Source of the DNA: an uncultured Streptococcus sp.
GTDB lineage: Bacteria; Bacillota; Bacilli; Lactobacillales; Streptococcaceae
Assembly: GCA_916048115.1 (NCBI GenBank)
Contig: CAJZGQ010000015.1
Coordinates: forward strand, 1 to 15,330
Reading direction: 5' to 3'
DNA length: 15,330 bases
In this document: piece by piece, positions 7,281 to 15,295 of the stretch
Numbering within the stretch: position 1 is the first letter of the stretch
Layout: each line of letters opens with the position of its first letter
Program-made: the position numbers and the translations under genes
The notes under the pieces: model-generated
What the model saw: only the letters and a program-made list of their open reading frames with translations
Told to the model about the DNA's origin: nothing
Databases searched by the model: none

Positions 7281-7315
7281 CAAAAAACAGAGTAAGCTTC
7301 CTACTTACTCTGTTT
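7281..7315 (-). terminator. Rho-independent terminator of the Na+/phosphate cotransporter gene
   Basis: A 12-bp perfect stem pairs 7285–7296 with 7304–7315 around a 7-base loop. On the minus strand the T run continues as TTTTTTGTT. It begins 8 bases past the stop codon, close to the nagA promoter region. Confidence 0.92.
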
Positions 7316-7323
7316 GACGTTCC

Positions 7324-8955
7324 TTAAATTTGCTCGATTTGTACTTTTTCAGCGAGATTCATGGCATGGTCTGCAACACGTGTATAGTGAGAAATGATAT
7401 CAATAAAGTTTACTCCGGCTTGAGGTGTACATTCGCCTTGGTTCAACCGACGAATATGGGTTTTCCGAAGTCTTTTCTCCAACTTTTCAATTGCCTCGTG
7501 ACGTGCTACCAATTGGTTTGCAAGACTCACATCATTGTTCTCAACAGCTTTTAAGGCATCCTCTACAAATTGATGGGTTTGGTTGTAAATATCTTCCAAT
7601 TCAGCCAAGGCTGCTTCTGAAAAGACCACTTTCTTACGAATTAAATAATCGGTCAGATTGATCAAGGCTTCCGCGTGATCTCCAATCCGCTCCAAATCCC
7701 GTGAAGAATCCAAGATATTGGTGAGAACTTCACTTTCTCTCGGACTCAAGGCTTCACTTGACAAACGAATCAGGTAGCGAGTCAAATCATCATCAATGGT
7801 ATTGATGGCTTCTTCTGTCTTATGACCCTTTTCAGCTGTTTTCTCATTTTGATGAACAATATAATCATAAGAAAGATTAAAAGCTTTGTCTGCATATCCA
7901 CCTAAATGAAGCAACTCTTTTTTCGCATTTCCTAGAGCAATCGAAGGGGCTTGAGTGATCAAGTTTTCATCCAAATAGAGCGGTTCATATTTGACAACCT
8001 CATCCTCACCAGGAATCAGCTTGGTCACAAAGTAAGCCAAAGCTCCAATGAATGGGAATTGAATAATGGTGTTGGTCACGTTGAAGGCACCGTGAGAAAA
8101 AGCAATCGTCATTTCCGGAGACAAATGCAAGAGGCCTTGGAAGTATTCAATCATGGCTGTAAAAGGTGTCAGCAAGATCAAACAAAGGATTGTTCCGATC
8201 AAGTTAAAGAGCACGTGGGTTGCTGCAACACGCTTGGCAGAAACATTGGCCCCCATAGCTGCAATAATAACCGTCAAGGTTGTTCCAATATTATCCCCAA
8301 AAAGGATAGGAAGCGAACCACGAAGATCTAAGAAACCACCTGAATACAAACCTTGTAGGATCCCAATGGTAGCTGAAGAAGCTTGAATCAAAACGGTGAT
8401 GATGGCTCCCGCTAAAACACCAAGAATTGGATTTTTCCCTAGGGTGATCATATACTGACTAAATTCTGGCAATTCTTTTAAAGGGCTCATTCCCGCACTA
8501 ATCAGGTTTAAAGCGTAGAAAATTCCTCCAACCCCAAAGAGAATCCGACCAATATTATTAGCCATTCGATTCTTGGTAAAGAAAAGTAAGACCGTTCCAA
8601 GAAACATAATTGGAAGGGCATAAGTACCCAGTTTAAACCCAATAATGAATGAGGTGACCGTAGTCCCAATATTAGCTCCCATGATGATTCCAATGGCTTG
8701 GCGCAGGGTCAAGAGCCCCGCACTGACCAGACCAACGGTAATCACCGTTACCCCAGTACTAGACTGAATGAGGGCTGTCACAACAATCCCTACTAAGACT
8801 CCAAGGAAAGGATTGCTTGTATATTTATCAATATAATAGCGAAGACGGTCCCCTGCAGCTTGTTGCAGTCCTTCTCCCATGGTTTTAATACTATAGAGAA
8901 AGAGACCCAACCCTCCCAAAAAGTTAAACAATATTTCCTGCCAGTTAATGGACAT
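7324..8955 (-). CDS. Na+/phosphate cotransporter (NptA type) with C-terminal PhoU-like domain
   Basis: This inner-membrane protein (543 residues from the chosen start) takes up inorganic phosphate with sodium. The transport domain is an internal duplication, about residues 1–310. The first half has QSST (64–67) and GANIGTT (93–99); the second has QASS (191–194) and GDNIGTT (220–226). These paired QSS and G-N-IGTT motifs mark the type II Na/Pi cotransporter family. Residues from about 340 to the end are a helical PhoU-like domain (ALSPRESEVLTNILDSSRDLERIGDHAEALINL), thought to link transport to phosphate status. The start at 8955 is preferred: GGAGG lies 7 bases before it, but only 1 base before the ATG at 8961. 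It is a single-gene unit with its own promoter and terminator. Confidence 0.94.
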   Translation of the reverse strand: MSINWQEILFNFLGGLGLFLYSIKTMGEGLQQAAGDRLRYYIDKYTSNPFLGVLVGIVVTALIQSSTGVTVITVGLVSAGLLTLRQAIGIIMGANIGTTVTSFIIGFKLGTYALPIMFLGTVLLFFTKNRMANNIGRILFGVGGIFYALNLISAGMSPLKELPEFSQYMITLGKNPILGVLAGAIITVLIQASSATIGILQGLYSGGFLDLRGSLPILFGDNIGTTLTVIIAAMGANVSAKRVAATHVLFNLIGTILCLILLTPFTAMIEYFQGLLHLSPEMTIAFSHGAFNVTNTIIQFPFIGALAYFVTKLIPGEDEVVKYEPLYLDENLITQAPSIALGNAKKELLHLGGYADKAFNLSYDYIVHQNEKTAEKGHKTEEAINTIDDDLTRYLIRLSSEALSPRESEVLTNILDSSRDLERIGDHAEALINLTDYLIRKKVVFSEAALAELEDIYNQTHQFVEDALKAVENNDVSLANQLVARHEAIEKLEKRLRKTHIRRLNQGECTPQAGVNFIDIISHYTRVADHAMNLAEKVQIEQI

Positions 8956-8999
8956 GATCATTCCTCCAAATATGAGATCAAAAATAAAACTCCTCTCCT

Positions 9000-9028
9000 A
9001 TTGTAAAGGATAATTTCCAATCACACAA
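9000..9028 (-). promoter_or_regulatory. Probable promoter of the Na+/phosphate cotransporter gene
   Basis: On the minus strand, TTGTGT (9028–9023), a 17-bp spacer and TACAAT (9005–9000). The -10 matches five of six positions but the -35 only three. It is the best pair between the rbfA terminator and the gene. The predicted leader of about 38 bases carries the GGAGG. Confidence 0.5.
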
Positions 9029-9101
9029 GAGATTTCTGTAAATTTCTATTATTTTTCGAAACCGTTTTTTTCTATCTGTTTTATTTTCCTCGTTTTAAGA
9101 G

Positions 9102-9134
9102 CCAAAAAAAGAGGGTGGAAAATTTCCAACCTCT
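9102..9134 (-). terminator. Rho-independent terminator of the rimP–rbfA operon
   Basis: An imperfect hairpin pairs 9110–9114 with 9130–9134 and 9116–9120 with 9124–9128, with one G/A mismatch and a 3-base loop. On the minus strand it is followed by TTTTTTT. The stem begins at the base right after the rbfA TAG, so the operon ends with essentially no spacer. Confidence 0.88.
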
Positions 9135-9485
9135 CTAGTCCTTGTTCAAATTGCGTAACATCTCATCGATCTTGTTACCGTATTCGATAGACTCGTCTTT
9201 GACAAAAGTAAGATCCGGAATCTTGTACAGTTTCAAATTCCGACCTAATTCACGCTTGATGGTTCCTGTTGCTTTTTCAAGGCCTGTCTGAGCCTTTTGA
9301 TTGTCTGAAGCCAAATCACTCATAATTGAATAATACACTTTGGCCATAGACAAATCACCTAGCATTTGAACATCCGTAATAGTAACGCCTTGAACACGCG
9401 GGTCACGGACTTTCTTTTGTAAAATCTCATTGACTTCACGCTTGATTTCCATCCCTACTCGATCTGTCCGAAAATGACTTGCCAT
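9135..9485 (-). CDS. rbfA: Ribosome-binding factor A
   Basis: RbfA is a small KH-like protein that binds the pre-30S subunit and helps the 5' end of 16S rRNA mature. The protein has 116 residues, a normal length. It shows the family pattern: [17 protein letters not shown] at the N-terminus, KKVRDPRV at about 24–31 followed by the [20 protein letters not shown] strands, and [16 protein letters not shown] near the end. The ATG has the SD AAAGGAG. It is the last gene of the operon, 73 bases after infB, and that gap holds a hairpin with a T run that could lower rbfA expression. No separate promoter was seen in the gap. Confidence 0.96.
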   Translation of the reverse strand: MASHFRTDRVGMEIKREVNEILQKKVRDPRVQGVTITDVQMLGDLSMAKVYYSIMSDLASDNQKAQTGLEKATGTIKRELGRNLKLYKIPDLTFVKDESIEYGNKIDEMLRNLNKD

Positions 9486-9505
9486 AGGAACTCCTTTCTG
9501 CTTTG

Positions 9506-9550
9506 TGTTTAAAAACTAGGAAATCAGAGAAAACTCCTCTTTTTTCCTAG
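9506..9550 (-). terminator. Terminator-like hairpin between infB and rbfA (possible attenuator)
   Basis: The ends of an 8-bp perfect stem, CTAGGAAA (9516–9523) and TTTCCTAG (9543–9550), enclose a 19-base loop with a possible short inner stem. On the minus strand it is followed at once by TTTTT and then AAAC. It has the parts of an intrinsic terminator but is mostly A·U with few G·C pairs, so partial termination, or mRNA stabilisation, is more likely than a full stop. Confidence 0.5.
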
Positions 9551-9558
9551 TCAGCCTC

Positions 9559-12273
9559 TTATTTTTTAATTTCTTCCATGATGTAGGCTTCGATGGTATC
9601 ATCTGTCTTGATATCATTGTAGCCTTCAATCATCAATCCACCTTCACGACCATTTGTCACTTCTTTGACATCATCTTTGAAGTGTTTCAAGCTTGCAAGA
9701 GCACCGTCATAGATCACGACACCGTCACGAATGACACGAACCTTGGAATCACGAGTGACCTTACCACTGAGGACCATAAATCCACCGATAGTCCCCACTT
9801 TAGAGACTTTAAAGGTTTCACGAATAACCGCTTCCCCGATAATTTTCTCTTCAAACTCAGGATCCAACATTCCCTTCATGGCATCTTCCATTTCCTCGAT
9901 CACCTTGTAAATGATTGAGTGAAGACGGATTTCCACCTCATCAGCTTCAGCTTGTTGACGAGCTTGTGGCGTAGGGCGGACGTTAAATCCAACGATAAAG
10001 GCATTAGATGCTTCCGCAAGAGTGACATCTGATTCATTAATAGCACCAACTGCTGAGTGAACGATGGTCACTTTCACACCTTCCACTTCAATCTTTTGAA
10101 GGGAAGCAGCAAGGGCTTCAACCGAACCTTGTACATCTGCCTTGATAATAACATTAACAGATTTCACTTCCCCAGCCTTCAAGGTATCAAAGAGGTTTTC
10201 AAGGCTGACACGGTTGGTTGCTTGACGTTGTTTCATCAGCGCACGTTTGGCACGTTCTTCACCCGCTGCACGCGCAGATTTTTCATCTTCATAAACCGCA
10301 AAGTGGTCACCCGCCATTGGCGCTTCGTTCAAACCAGTGATAGAAACTGGAGTAGATGGTCCAGCTACTTTCACACGACGGCCAAGGTCATTGGTCATGG
10401 CACGGACACGTCCAAAGGTATTTCCGACAACGATTGGGTCTTGGACATTCAAGGTACCTTGTTGAACAAGGAGGGTTGCCACCGCACCTTTTCCTTTATC
10501 CAAACGGGCTTCGATAACGGTACCGATCGCACGAACAGTTGGGTCTGCCTTGAGTTCTTGGATCTCAGCCACAAGAAGGACTGTTTCCAACAACTCATCG
10601 ATGTTTTGGTTAAACTTAGCTGAGATTTCTACAAACTCAGAATCGCCACCCCAGGCAGTTGACATAACCCCATGCTCTGCCAATTCACCGATCACACGCT
10701 CTGGATTAGCGCCTGGTTTATCAATCTTGTTAATGGCCACAATGATTGGAACATTGGCAGCTTTTGAGTGGTTGATGGCTTCGATTGTTTGAGGCATCAC
10801 CCCGTCATCTGCCGCTACGACCAAGATGGTAATATCGGTAACAGATGCACCACGTGCCCGCATAGAGGTAAAGGCCGCGTGTCCAGGTGTATCCAAGAAG
10901 GTAATTTTCTTGCCATTTTCAACGATTTGGTAGGCACCGATGTGCTGAGTGATCCCACCGGCTTCTCCTGTCGCAACCCGTGAGTTACGAAGGGTATCCA
11001 AAAGGGTTGTCTTACCATGGTCAACGTGTCCCATGATAGTGACAACTGGTGGACGTTCTACTAACTCATCTTCGTTGAGATAACCATCTTCCACGAAGAA
11101 ACGTTCAATATCGGCATTGTCCACTTCAACCTTTTTCTTGGCTTCAATTCCATAATCCACTAACAGAAGTTCAATGGTATCGCCATCCAAGGATTGGTTT
11201 TGCGTCGCCATGACTCCCATCATAAAGAGTTTCTTGACGATTTCAGCCGGTTCACGTTTAATGCGTTTTGCGATTTCTGCAACCGTCATTCCATCCGTAT
11301 ACTCAAATTCACTTGGTAATTCATGGAATTTACGCTCTGTTACTGGTTTTGGAGCATCATTGCGGTTGTTCTTTCCTTTTTTATTTTTCTTATTGTTATT
11401 CCAGTTACTATTTTTCTGATTTCTCACTTGATTTTGACTATTTCGATTCCTTTGTTGTTTTCTTGGACCATCTTCTTCACGATCAAAATCATCGCGTTTC
11501 TTATCTGGTCGCGCTTGTTTCTTCCGACGTGTATCGACTTGAGCTGGAGCAGCAGCAACAGCTGGTTTTGTATGGTTCTCAACAGCTGGCTCCTGTACAG
11601 GTGCTTTCACTTCTGGTGCTTCTACCCGTTTCCGGCGCTGTTGACGTTCTTGTTCTGCTTTTGCAGCTTGTTGTTTGTAGCGATCTTCACTTCCACGTGC
11701 GTACTCAGCATTTTGTTCAGCTTTCAGTGCTGCTGCACGCGCTTTGAAATCAACTTTTGGTGCCACTTGGGGTTGTGCACTACGTCTTTGATCTGGTCGG
11801 TTATTGCGACGCTCAGAACCTTGATTTCGTTGTTCATTTCGCTCTTGTGGTCGTTGATTTCGGTTGTCACCATGACGCTGATTGTCCTTGCGATCGCGTT
11901 TTGGACGATTATCTTGTTGTTTCCTACGTTCAGCCTGCTCTTTTGCACGCGCTTCTCGTTCCGCTTTAAAGTTACGACTCTTTGGTTTAGCAGCTGGCGT
12001 TACTGATTTTGTCTCAGTTGCTCCTTCTTTTTTGACGGGCGCTGCTTCTTTTTTCTCTGCGACAGCCGTTGTCTTGGCAGCCACTTCTGCTACTTTCTTT
12101 TCGACTGTTTCTTTTTTCGCTGAAAAGCTCTTGATCAACTTTTCAGCAACATCAGTATCGACACTAGATGCATGACTCTTGACGTCAAAACCTAATTCTT
12201 TCGCACGAGTGACGACTTCCTTACTTTCCTTGCCCAATTCTTTGGCAATTTCGTATAATCTTTTCTTAGACAA
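9559..12273 (-). CDS. infB: Translation initiation factor IF-2
   Basis: IF2 is the GTPase that brings fMet-tRNA to the 30S subunit and promotes subunit joining. The protein has 904 residues. A first IF2_N domain ([21 protein letters not shown]…) is followed by a long, charged, low-complexity linker (about 60–320). A second IF2_N domain lies at 323–375, then the G domain: G1 GHVDHGKT (415–422), G3 DTPGH (461–465), G4 NKID (515–518) and SAKF. The β-barrel and C-terminal domains that bind fMet-tRNA follow. The start is TTG, supported by GAGGAGG seven bases upstream and by the conserved [15 protein letters not shown] start. The linker is the part that varies most in length among streptococci. The gene sits 16 bases after ylxQ. 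Confidence 0.98.
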   Translation of the reverse strand: MSKKRLYEIAKELGKESKEVVTRAKELGFDVKSHASSVDTDVAEKLIKSFSAKKETVEKKVAEVAAKTTAVAEKKEAAPVKKEGATETKSVTPAAKPKSRNFKAEREARAKEQAERRKQQDNRPKRDRKDNQRHGDNRNQRPQERNEQRNQGSERRNNRPDQRRSAQPQVAPKVDFKARAAALKAEQNAEYARGSEDRYKQQAAKAEQERQQRRKRVEAPEVKAPVQEPAVENHTKPAVAAAPAQVDTRRKKQARPDKKRDDFDREEDGPRKQQRNRNSQNQVRNQKNSNWNNNKKNKKGKNNRNDAPKPVTERKFHELPSEFEYTDGMTVAEIAKRIKREPAEIVKKLFMMGVMATQNQSLDGDTIELLLVDYGIEAKKKVEVDNADIERFFVEDGYLNEDELVERPPVVTIMGHVDHGKTTLLDTLRNSRVATGEAGGITQHIGAYQIVENGKKITFLDTPGHAAFTSMRARGASVTDITILVVAADDGVMPQTIEAINHSKAANVPIIVAINKIDKPGANPERVIGELAEHGVMSTAWGGDSEFVEISAKFNQNIDELLETVLLVAEIQELKADPTVRAIGTVIEARLDKGKGAVATLLVQQGTLNVQDPIVVGNTFGRVRAMTNDLGRRVKVAGPSTPVSITGLNEAPMAGDHFAVYEDEKSARAAGEERAKRALMKQRQATNRVSLENLFDTLKAGEVKSVNVIIKADVQGSVEALAASLQKIEVEGVKVTIVHSAVGAINESDVTLAEASNAFIVGFNVRPTPQARQQAEADEVEIRLHSIIYKVIEEMEDAMKGMLDPEFEEKIIGEAVIRETFKVSKVGTIGGFMVLSGKVTRDSKVRVIRDGVVIYDGALASLKHFKDDVKEVTNGREGGLMIEGYNDIKTDDTIEAYIMEEIKK

Positions 12274-12289
12274 TTGCTGTCCTCCTCTT

Positions 12290-12589
12290 CTATTCCATAA
12301 GAGACCTCATTTTCTTTGAAAATCCAGCATCTACAACAGCGACGACCTTCCGGGCACGTCCAATTGCAGTGCTTAATTCTAGTGTTGAAAACACGGTAGA
12401 TACTTGAACCTCATAATAGTGACCCTTATCTGTCACCTTTTTTGTCAGGTTACTAGCTGCATCATTTGCCAGAAAAACTAATTTTGCTTTTTCTTCCTGG
12501 ATTGCTTTGATCACGAGTTCTTCTCCAGAAATGAGTTTTCCTGCTCTTTGCGCCAAGCCCAACAAATTACTTATCTTTTGCTTATTCAA
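12290..12589 (-). CDS. ylxQ: YlxQ, L7Ae/L30e-family RNA-binding protein
   Basis: This small cytoplasmic protein (99 residues) belongs to the L7Ae/L30e/S12e fold, whose members often bind kink-turn RNA; YlxQ has no settled role. Family features are [22 protein letters not shown] at the N-terminus, [16 protein letters not shown] in the middle and the strand-helix [20 protein letters not shown] at the end. The start is TTG (12589–12587). It overlaps the end of ylxR by 8 bases, and only a purine-rich stretch without a strong SD lies upstream, so its translation probably depends on ribosomes finishing ylxR. It is placed between ylxR and infB as in most Firmicutes. Confidence 0.9.
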   Translation of the reverse strand: MNKQKISNLLGLAQRAGKLISGEELVIKAIQEEKAKLVFLANDAASNLTKKVTDKGHYYEVQVSTVFSTLELSTAIGRARKVVAVVDAGFSKKMRSLME

Positions 12590-12878
12590 GGCCTAACTCT
12601 CTTCTCTTCACCTTATGATCTACATAAGCGATCAATTCATCATAGAAAGCTTCTTCCACTTCCATATTAAAGCTACGATTGAAAACTTTCTTTTTCTTAG
12701 CAAGTGCCGCTTCTTCATTGTCTAGCTTGATGTAAGCACCTCGACCATTGGCTTTGCCAGTTGGATCGATAAAGACTTGTCCTTCTTTATTTTTGACAAT
12801 CCGGAGCAAATCACGCTTATCAATAATTTCATTTGAAACGACAGATTTTCTTAAAGGGATTTTTCTTGTTTTTACCAT
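12582..12878 (-). CDS. ylxR: YlxR (DUF448) RNA-binding protein
   Basis: YlxR is a 98-residue basic protein found next to nusA across bacteria. The signature GRGAYI (45–50) follows DPTGKAN, and basic clusters suggest nucleic-acid binding. In other organisms it has been linked to RNase P and to gene regulation; that role is not shown here. The Cys common near the N-terminus in other phyla is replaced (RKSVVSNEIIDKRDLLRI), which as I recall is usual in streptococci. The ATG has the SD GGGAGG. The gene begins 14 bases after nusA and ends inside the start of ylxQ. Confidence 0.93.
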   Translation of the reverse strand: MVKTRKIPLRKSVVSNEIIDKRDLLRIVKNKEGQVFIDPTGKANGRGAYIKLDNEEAALAKKKKVFNRSFNMEVEEAFYDELIAYVDHKVKRRELGLE

Positions 12879-12892
12879 TTTCCCTCCCTCTC

Positions 12893-14035
12893 TTAATCGA
12901 CTTGCTCTTCGCCACTTTCTACTTGATCTTCAAAAGTTTCTTGAGCTGCTTCCATTTCTTCAAACTCACTGGCAGATTTGATATCGATGCGGTAACCAGT
13001 CAAATGAGCCGCTAAACGAACGTTTTGACCACGACGACCAATGGCAAGAGATAATTTGTTATCAGGGACCACAACGAGAGCATGTTTGCTATCTTCATCA
13101 TCAAAAATAACTTGGTCCACTTCTGCAGGAGCGATTGCATTGTAGATAAATTCAGCGGGATCTGGAACCCACTCGATGACATCGATATTTTCTTCTGTCG
13201 GAACCATACGGTCTAATTTTTGATCGTATCGAGCTGGGTGGAATTTGCTGGTAATCTTTTTAATGTTCGATCCACCACGACCAACGATCGTCCCAATCGC
13301 GTCTACGTTTGGATTATGGCTACGAACCGCAACTTTTGTACGATCTCCAGCTTCGCGCGCGACACTCATAATCTCAACAGTACCATCATAAACTTCAGGA
13401 ATTTCTTGTTCCATCAAACGTTTGATCATTTCAGGATGGCTACGACTAACAAAGACATTGACGCCACGAGGGTTATCTTCTACCTTATAGACAAAAACTT
13501 CGATCCGGTCATGGGATTGGAAGACTTCTCCTGGAATTTGGTCTTGTTTAGACAATTGTGCTTCGATCGAACCTAGATTGACATAGATAAAACGATTGTC
13601 AAAGCGCTCCACCGTTCCACTCATGATTTCATTTTCATGTTCTTTATAAGTATTATAGGTTATGGTACGCGTTTGCTTCCGCATTTTTTCCATGATGGTT
13701 TGTTTGGCAGATTGAGCTGCTACGCGACCAAATTCAGCTGGTGCTTCTTCAAACTTGATCTTGTCACCCAACTCATAAGCAGAGCTAATGGCCAAGGCAT
13801 CCTTCAAGCTGATTTCTAAACGGCTATCAAAGACTTCATCGACTACTTCACGAACCGTATAAACACGGAAATCTCCAGTTTTTTCATTGAATTCAATCGC
13901 TGCACTTTCTGATTGTCCATAACGACGGCGATAAGCTGAACGCAATGATTCTGTGACGGCTTCGATAATATCTTCTTTTTTGATCCCTTTGTCTTCTTCC
14001 AAAATGCGGAAGGCTTCTAGCATTTCTTTACTCAT
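12893..14035 (-). CDS. nusA: Transcription termination/antitermination factor NusA
   Basis: NusA binds RNA polymerase and nascent RNA, and controls pausing, intrinsic termination and antitermination. The protein has 380 residues, the usual length in Firmicutes, without the C-terminal acidic repeats of E. coli. An N-terminal polymerase-binding domain (1–130) is followed by an S1 domain (about 137–200, SGTVERFDNRFIYVNLGSIEAQL). KH1 has GRGG at 252–255 and KH2 has GRRG at 333–336 (LSLAIGRRGQNVRLAAHLTGYRIDI). The tail is acidic. The KH1 region departs from the general bacterial form (see findings). The ATG has a GAGG SD about 10 bases upstream. It lies 47 bases after rimP in the operon. NusA may act on the hairpins found in its own transcript. 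Confidence 0.97.
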   Translation of the reverse strand: MSKEMLEAFRILEEDKGIKKEDIIEAVTESLRSAYRRRYGQSESAAIEFNEKTGDFRVYTVREVVDEVFDSRLEISLKDALAISSAYELGDKIKFEEAPAEFGRVAAQSAKQTIMEKMRKQTRTITYNTYKEHENEIMSGTVERFDNRFIYVNLGSIEAQLSKQDQIPGEVFQSHDRIEVFVYKVEDNPRGVNVFVSRSHPEMIKRLMEQEIPEVYDGTVEIMSVAREAGDRTKVAVRSHNPNVDAIGTIVGRGGSNIKKITSKFHPARYDQKLDRMVPTEENIDVIEWVPDPAEFIYNAIAPAEVDQVIFDDEDSKHALVVVPDNKLSLAIGRRGQNVRLAAHLTGYRIDIKSASEFEEMEAAQETFEDQVESGEEQVD

Positions 14036-14082
14036 GTTTTTCTTGCCTCTTCTATAAAAAAGGCATCCTTTCTTTCATTCTG

Positions 14083-14562
14083 TTACAATTTTACAGCCAA
14101 CCTTGCTTTGGACACAAGGTTATAAGGAATATCCACTGTTTTCTTTCGTGTTTTATCCATATACTCAATGGTCAAAACATCCTCTTCAAAACCTACCAGG
14201 TTCCCCTCAAAGACCTTTTGCTTTTCAATAGCCTTATACAAGCTGATATTGACATACTTGCCAACAGCTCCCTCGAGTGCTTCCTTGGTTTTCAAAGGTC
14301 TCTCCAAGCCAGGACTGGTGACTTCTAAAAAGTACTGTTCTGGAAATGGGTCTGGTTTGATTTGATCCAATAGTGGGCTAATGATTTCTGTCAAATCCGC
14401 TGTATCATTCAGTGTGATCCCTTCTGGTTTGTCTACGAAAATGCTTAAGACGTAGTCACCACCCATTTTGCCATATTCAACATCGACCAATTCAAATGGT
14501 TCCTTTATAGCTGGCTGAATCACTTCTGTTACTAAGTCAACAATCGTTGCGATGGTTGCCAC
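14083..14562 (-). CDS. rimP: Ribosome maturation factor RimP
   Basis: RimP (159 residues as called) binds the pre-30S subunit and is needed for its efficient maturation. Family features are [37 protein letters not shown], the signature [16 protein letters not shown], and a small C-terminal Sm-like β domain ending in [15 protein letters not shown]. The start is uncertain. The called GTG (14562–14560) lies inside the Shine-Dalgarno GAGGAGGTG, which leaves no spacing. No ATG/GTG/TTG lies at normal distance downstream, and an in-frame stop lies at 14610–14608. The near-cognate ATC at 14553 is 8 bases from the SD. It is the first gene of the operon, with its own strong promoter. Confidence 0.95.
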   Translation of the reverse strand: MATIATIVDLVTEVIQPAIKEPFELVDVEYGKMGGDYVLSIFVDKPEGITLNDTADLTEIISPLLDQIKPDPFPEQYFLEVTSPGLERPLKTKEALEGAVGKYVNISLYKAIEKQKVFEGNLVGFEEDVLTIEYMDKTRKKTVDIPYNLVSKARLAVKL

Positions 14563-14575
14563 CTCCTCATAGATA

Positions 14576-14601
14576 AGAGGCGAAGATATTTCCCCGCCTC
14601 T
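14576..14601 (-). promoter_or_regulatory. Hairpin in the rimP operon leader
   Basis: A 7-bp perfect stem pairs AGAGGCG (14576–14582 on the plus strand) with CGCCTCT (14595–14601) around a 12-base loop. It lies between the predicted transcript start (about 14616) and the rimP SD (14562–14568). Four bases of the arm nearer the gene (CCUC in the RNA) could pair instead with GAGG of the SD. No T run follows, so it is not a classic terminator for trmB. Confidence 0.45.
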
Positions 14602-14622
14602 CCTTTTCTATTCATTTAATGT

Positions 14623-14651
14623 ATTATAGCACGATTTCCCAATGATTGCAA
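14623..14651 (-). promoter_or_regulatory. Promoter of the rimP–nusA–infB–rbfA operon
   Basis: On the minus strand, TTGCAA (14651–14646), a 17-bp spacer and TATAAT (14628–14623) with a TGC extended -10. The predicted start is near 14616, giving a leader of about 54 bases with a hairpin. It lies wholly within the trmB–rimP gap. No terminator separates trmB, so read-through from trmB may add to expression. Confidence 0.85.
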
Positions 14652-14659
14652 GGAATATG

Positions 14660-15295
14660 CTAAAACTGTGCTTCTACACGGTAAATGACCTGGCCTTTAC
14701 TTGAGAACTTCTTCTCATATTCCGTCATGACATTGCCCTCAAAGTCACTAGCATGAAGGTCTAACCAGACTCCCTTCAAAGTCATTCCATATTGCGAAAA
14801 ACTCACCAAACTGTATTCAAACAAACCTCGGTTGTCCGTTTTAAAGTGAATCTCCCCATGTTCTGGAAGAATTTGCTTGAAGGTGTCTAGGAAGGTCTTA
14901 TAAGTCAAGCGACGCTTCTCATGACGTTTCTTCGGCCATGGATCTGAAAAATTCAGATAGAGCTGATCAATTTCTCCATCTTCAAAATAGTTAGTCAAGC
15001 TATCCCCATCTACCCAAAGTAATTTAATATTAGGAACATCAGCTTCTAAGACCTTATCTAAAGCATAACTTAAGACCGATTTTTGAATATCAATTCCGAT
15101 GTAGTTGATCGCTGGATTGGCCTTAGCCATCCCAGTAATAAAGGCCCCTTTTCCACTTCCCACTTCAATATGGATGGGGTGGTCATTTCCGAAAATCCCA
15201 TGCCATTTTCCCTTAGCATCTTCTGGATTTAGGACCACATATTGTGGATTGGCTTCTAGTAATTCTGTCGCTCCTTTGCGATTTCTAACTCTCAT
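14660..15295 (-). CDS. trmB: tRNA (guanine-N7-)-methyltransferase
   Basis: TrmB makes m7G at position 46 in the variable loop of tRNA, using S-adenosylmethionine. The protein has 211 residues and is full length for Firmicutes. The SAM site is IEVGSGKG (43–50), with [10 protein letters not shown] as the following strand. The family signature [14 protein letters not shown] (117–130) includes the catalytic region, and [10 protein letters not shown] (153–162) is the second conserved substrate motif. The ATG has the SD AAAGGAAA. The start overlaps the stop of the upstream reading frame (ATGA), so it is probably translated together with that gene. The rimP promoter starts just past its stop. Confidence 0.97.
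   Translation of the reverse strand: MRVRNRKGATELLEANPQYVVLNPEDAKGKWHGIFGNDHPIHIEVGSGKGAFITGMAKANPAINYIGIDIQKSVLSYALDKVLEADVPNIKLLWVDGDSLTNYFEDGEIDQLYLNFSDPWPKKRHEKRRLTYKTFLDTFKQILPEHGEIHFKTDNRGLFEYSLVSFSQYGMTLKGVWLDLHASDFEGNVMTEYEKKFSSKGQVIYRVEAQF

Noticed and set aside
8956..8961. ATG two codons upstream in the Na+/phosphate cotransporter gene
   Set aside because: Only one base separates it from GGAGG; the ATG at 8955 has proper 7-base spacing.
11323..12006. Long plus-strand open frames opposite infB (also at 11268–11747 and 10057–10623)
   Set aside because: They lie antisense to the conserved infB reading frame, read as Leu/Phe/Ser-rich composition from the reverse of its Lys/Gln/Glu-rich linker, and show no SD, promoter or family motif.
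14532..14570. 12-codon ATG frame overlapping the rimP SD and start (leader peptide?)
   Set aside because: It has no SD of its own and no notable codon run; the ATG arises from the sequence just before GAGGAGG.
14576..14604. Leader hairpin read as a plus-strand terminator (stem followed by CCTTTT)
   Set aside because: No plus-strand gene converges on this point, and the T run is short and interrupted.
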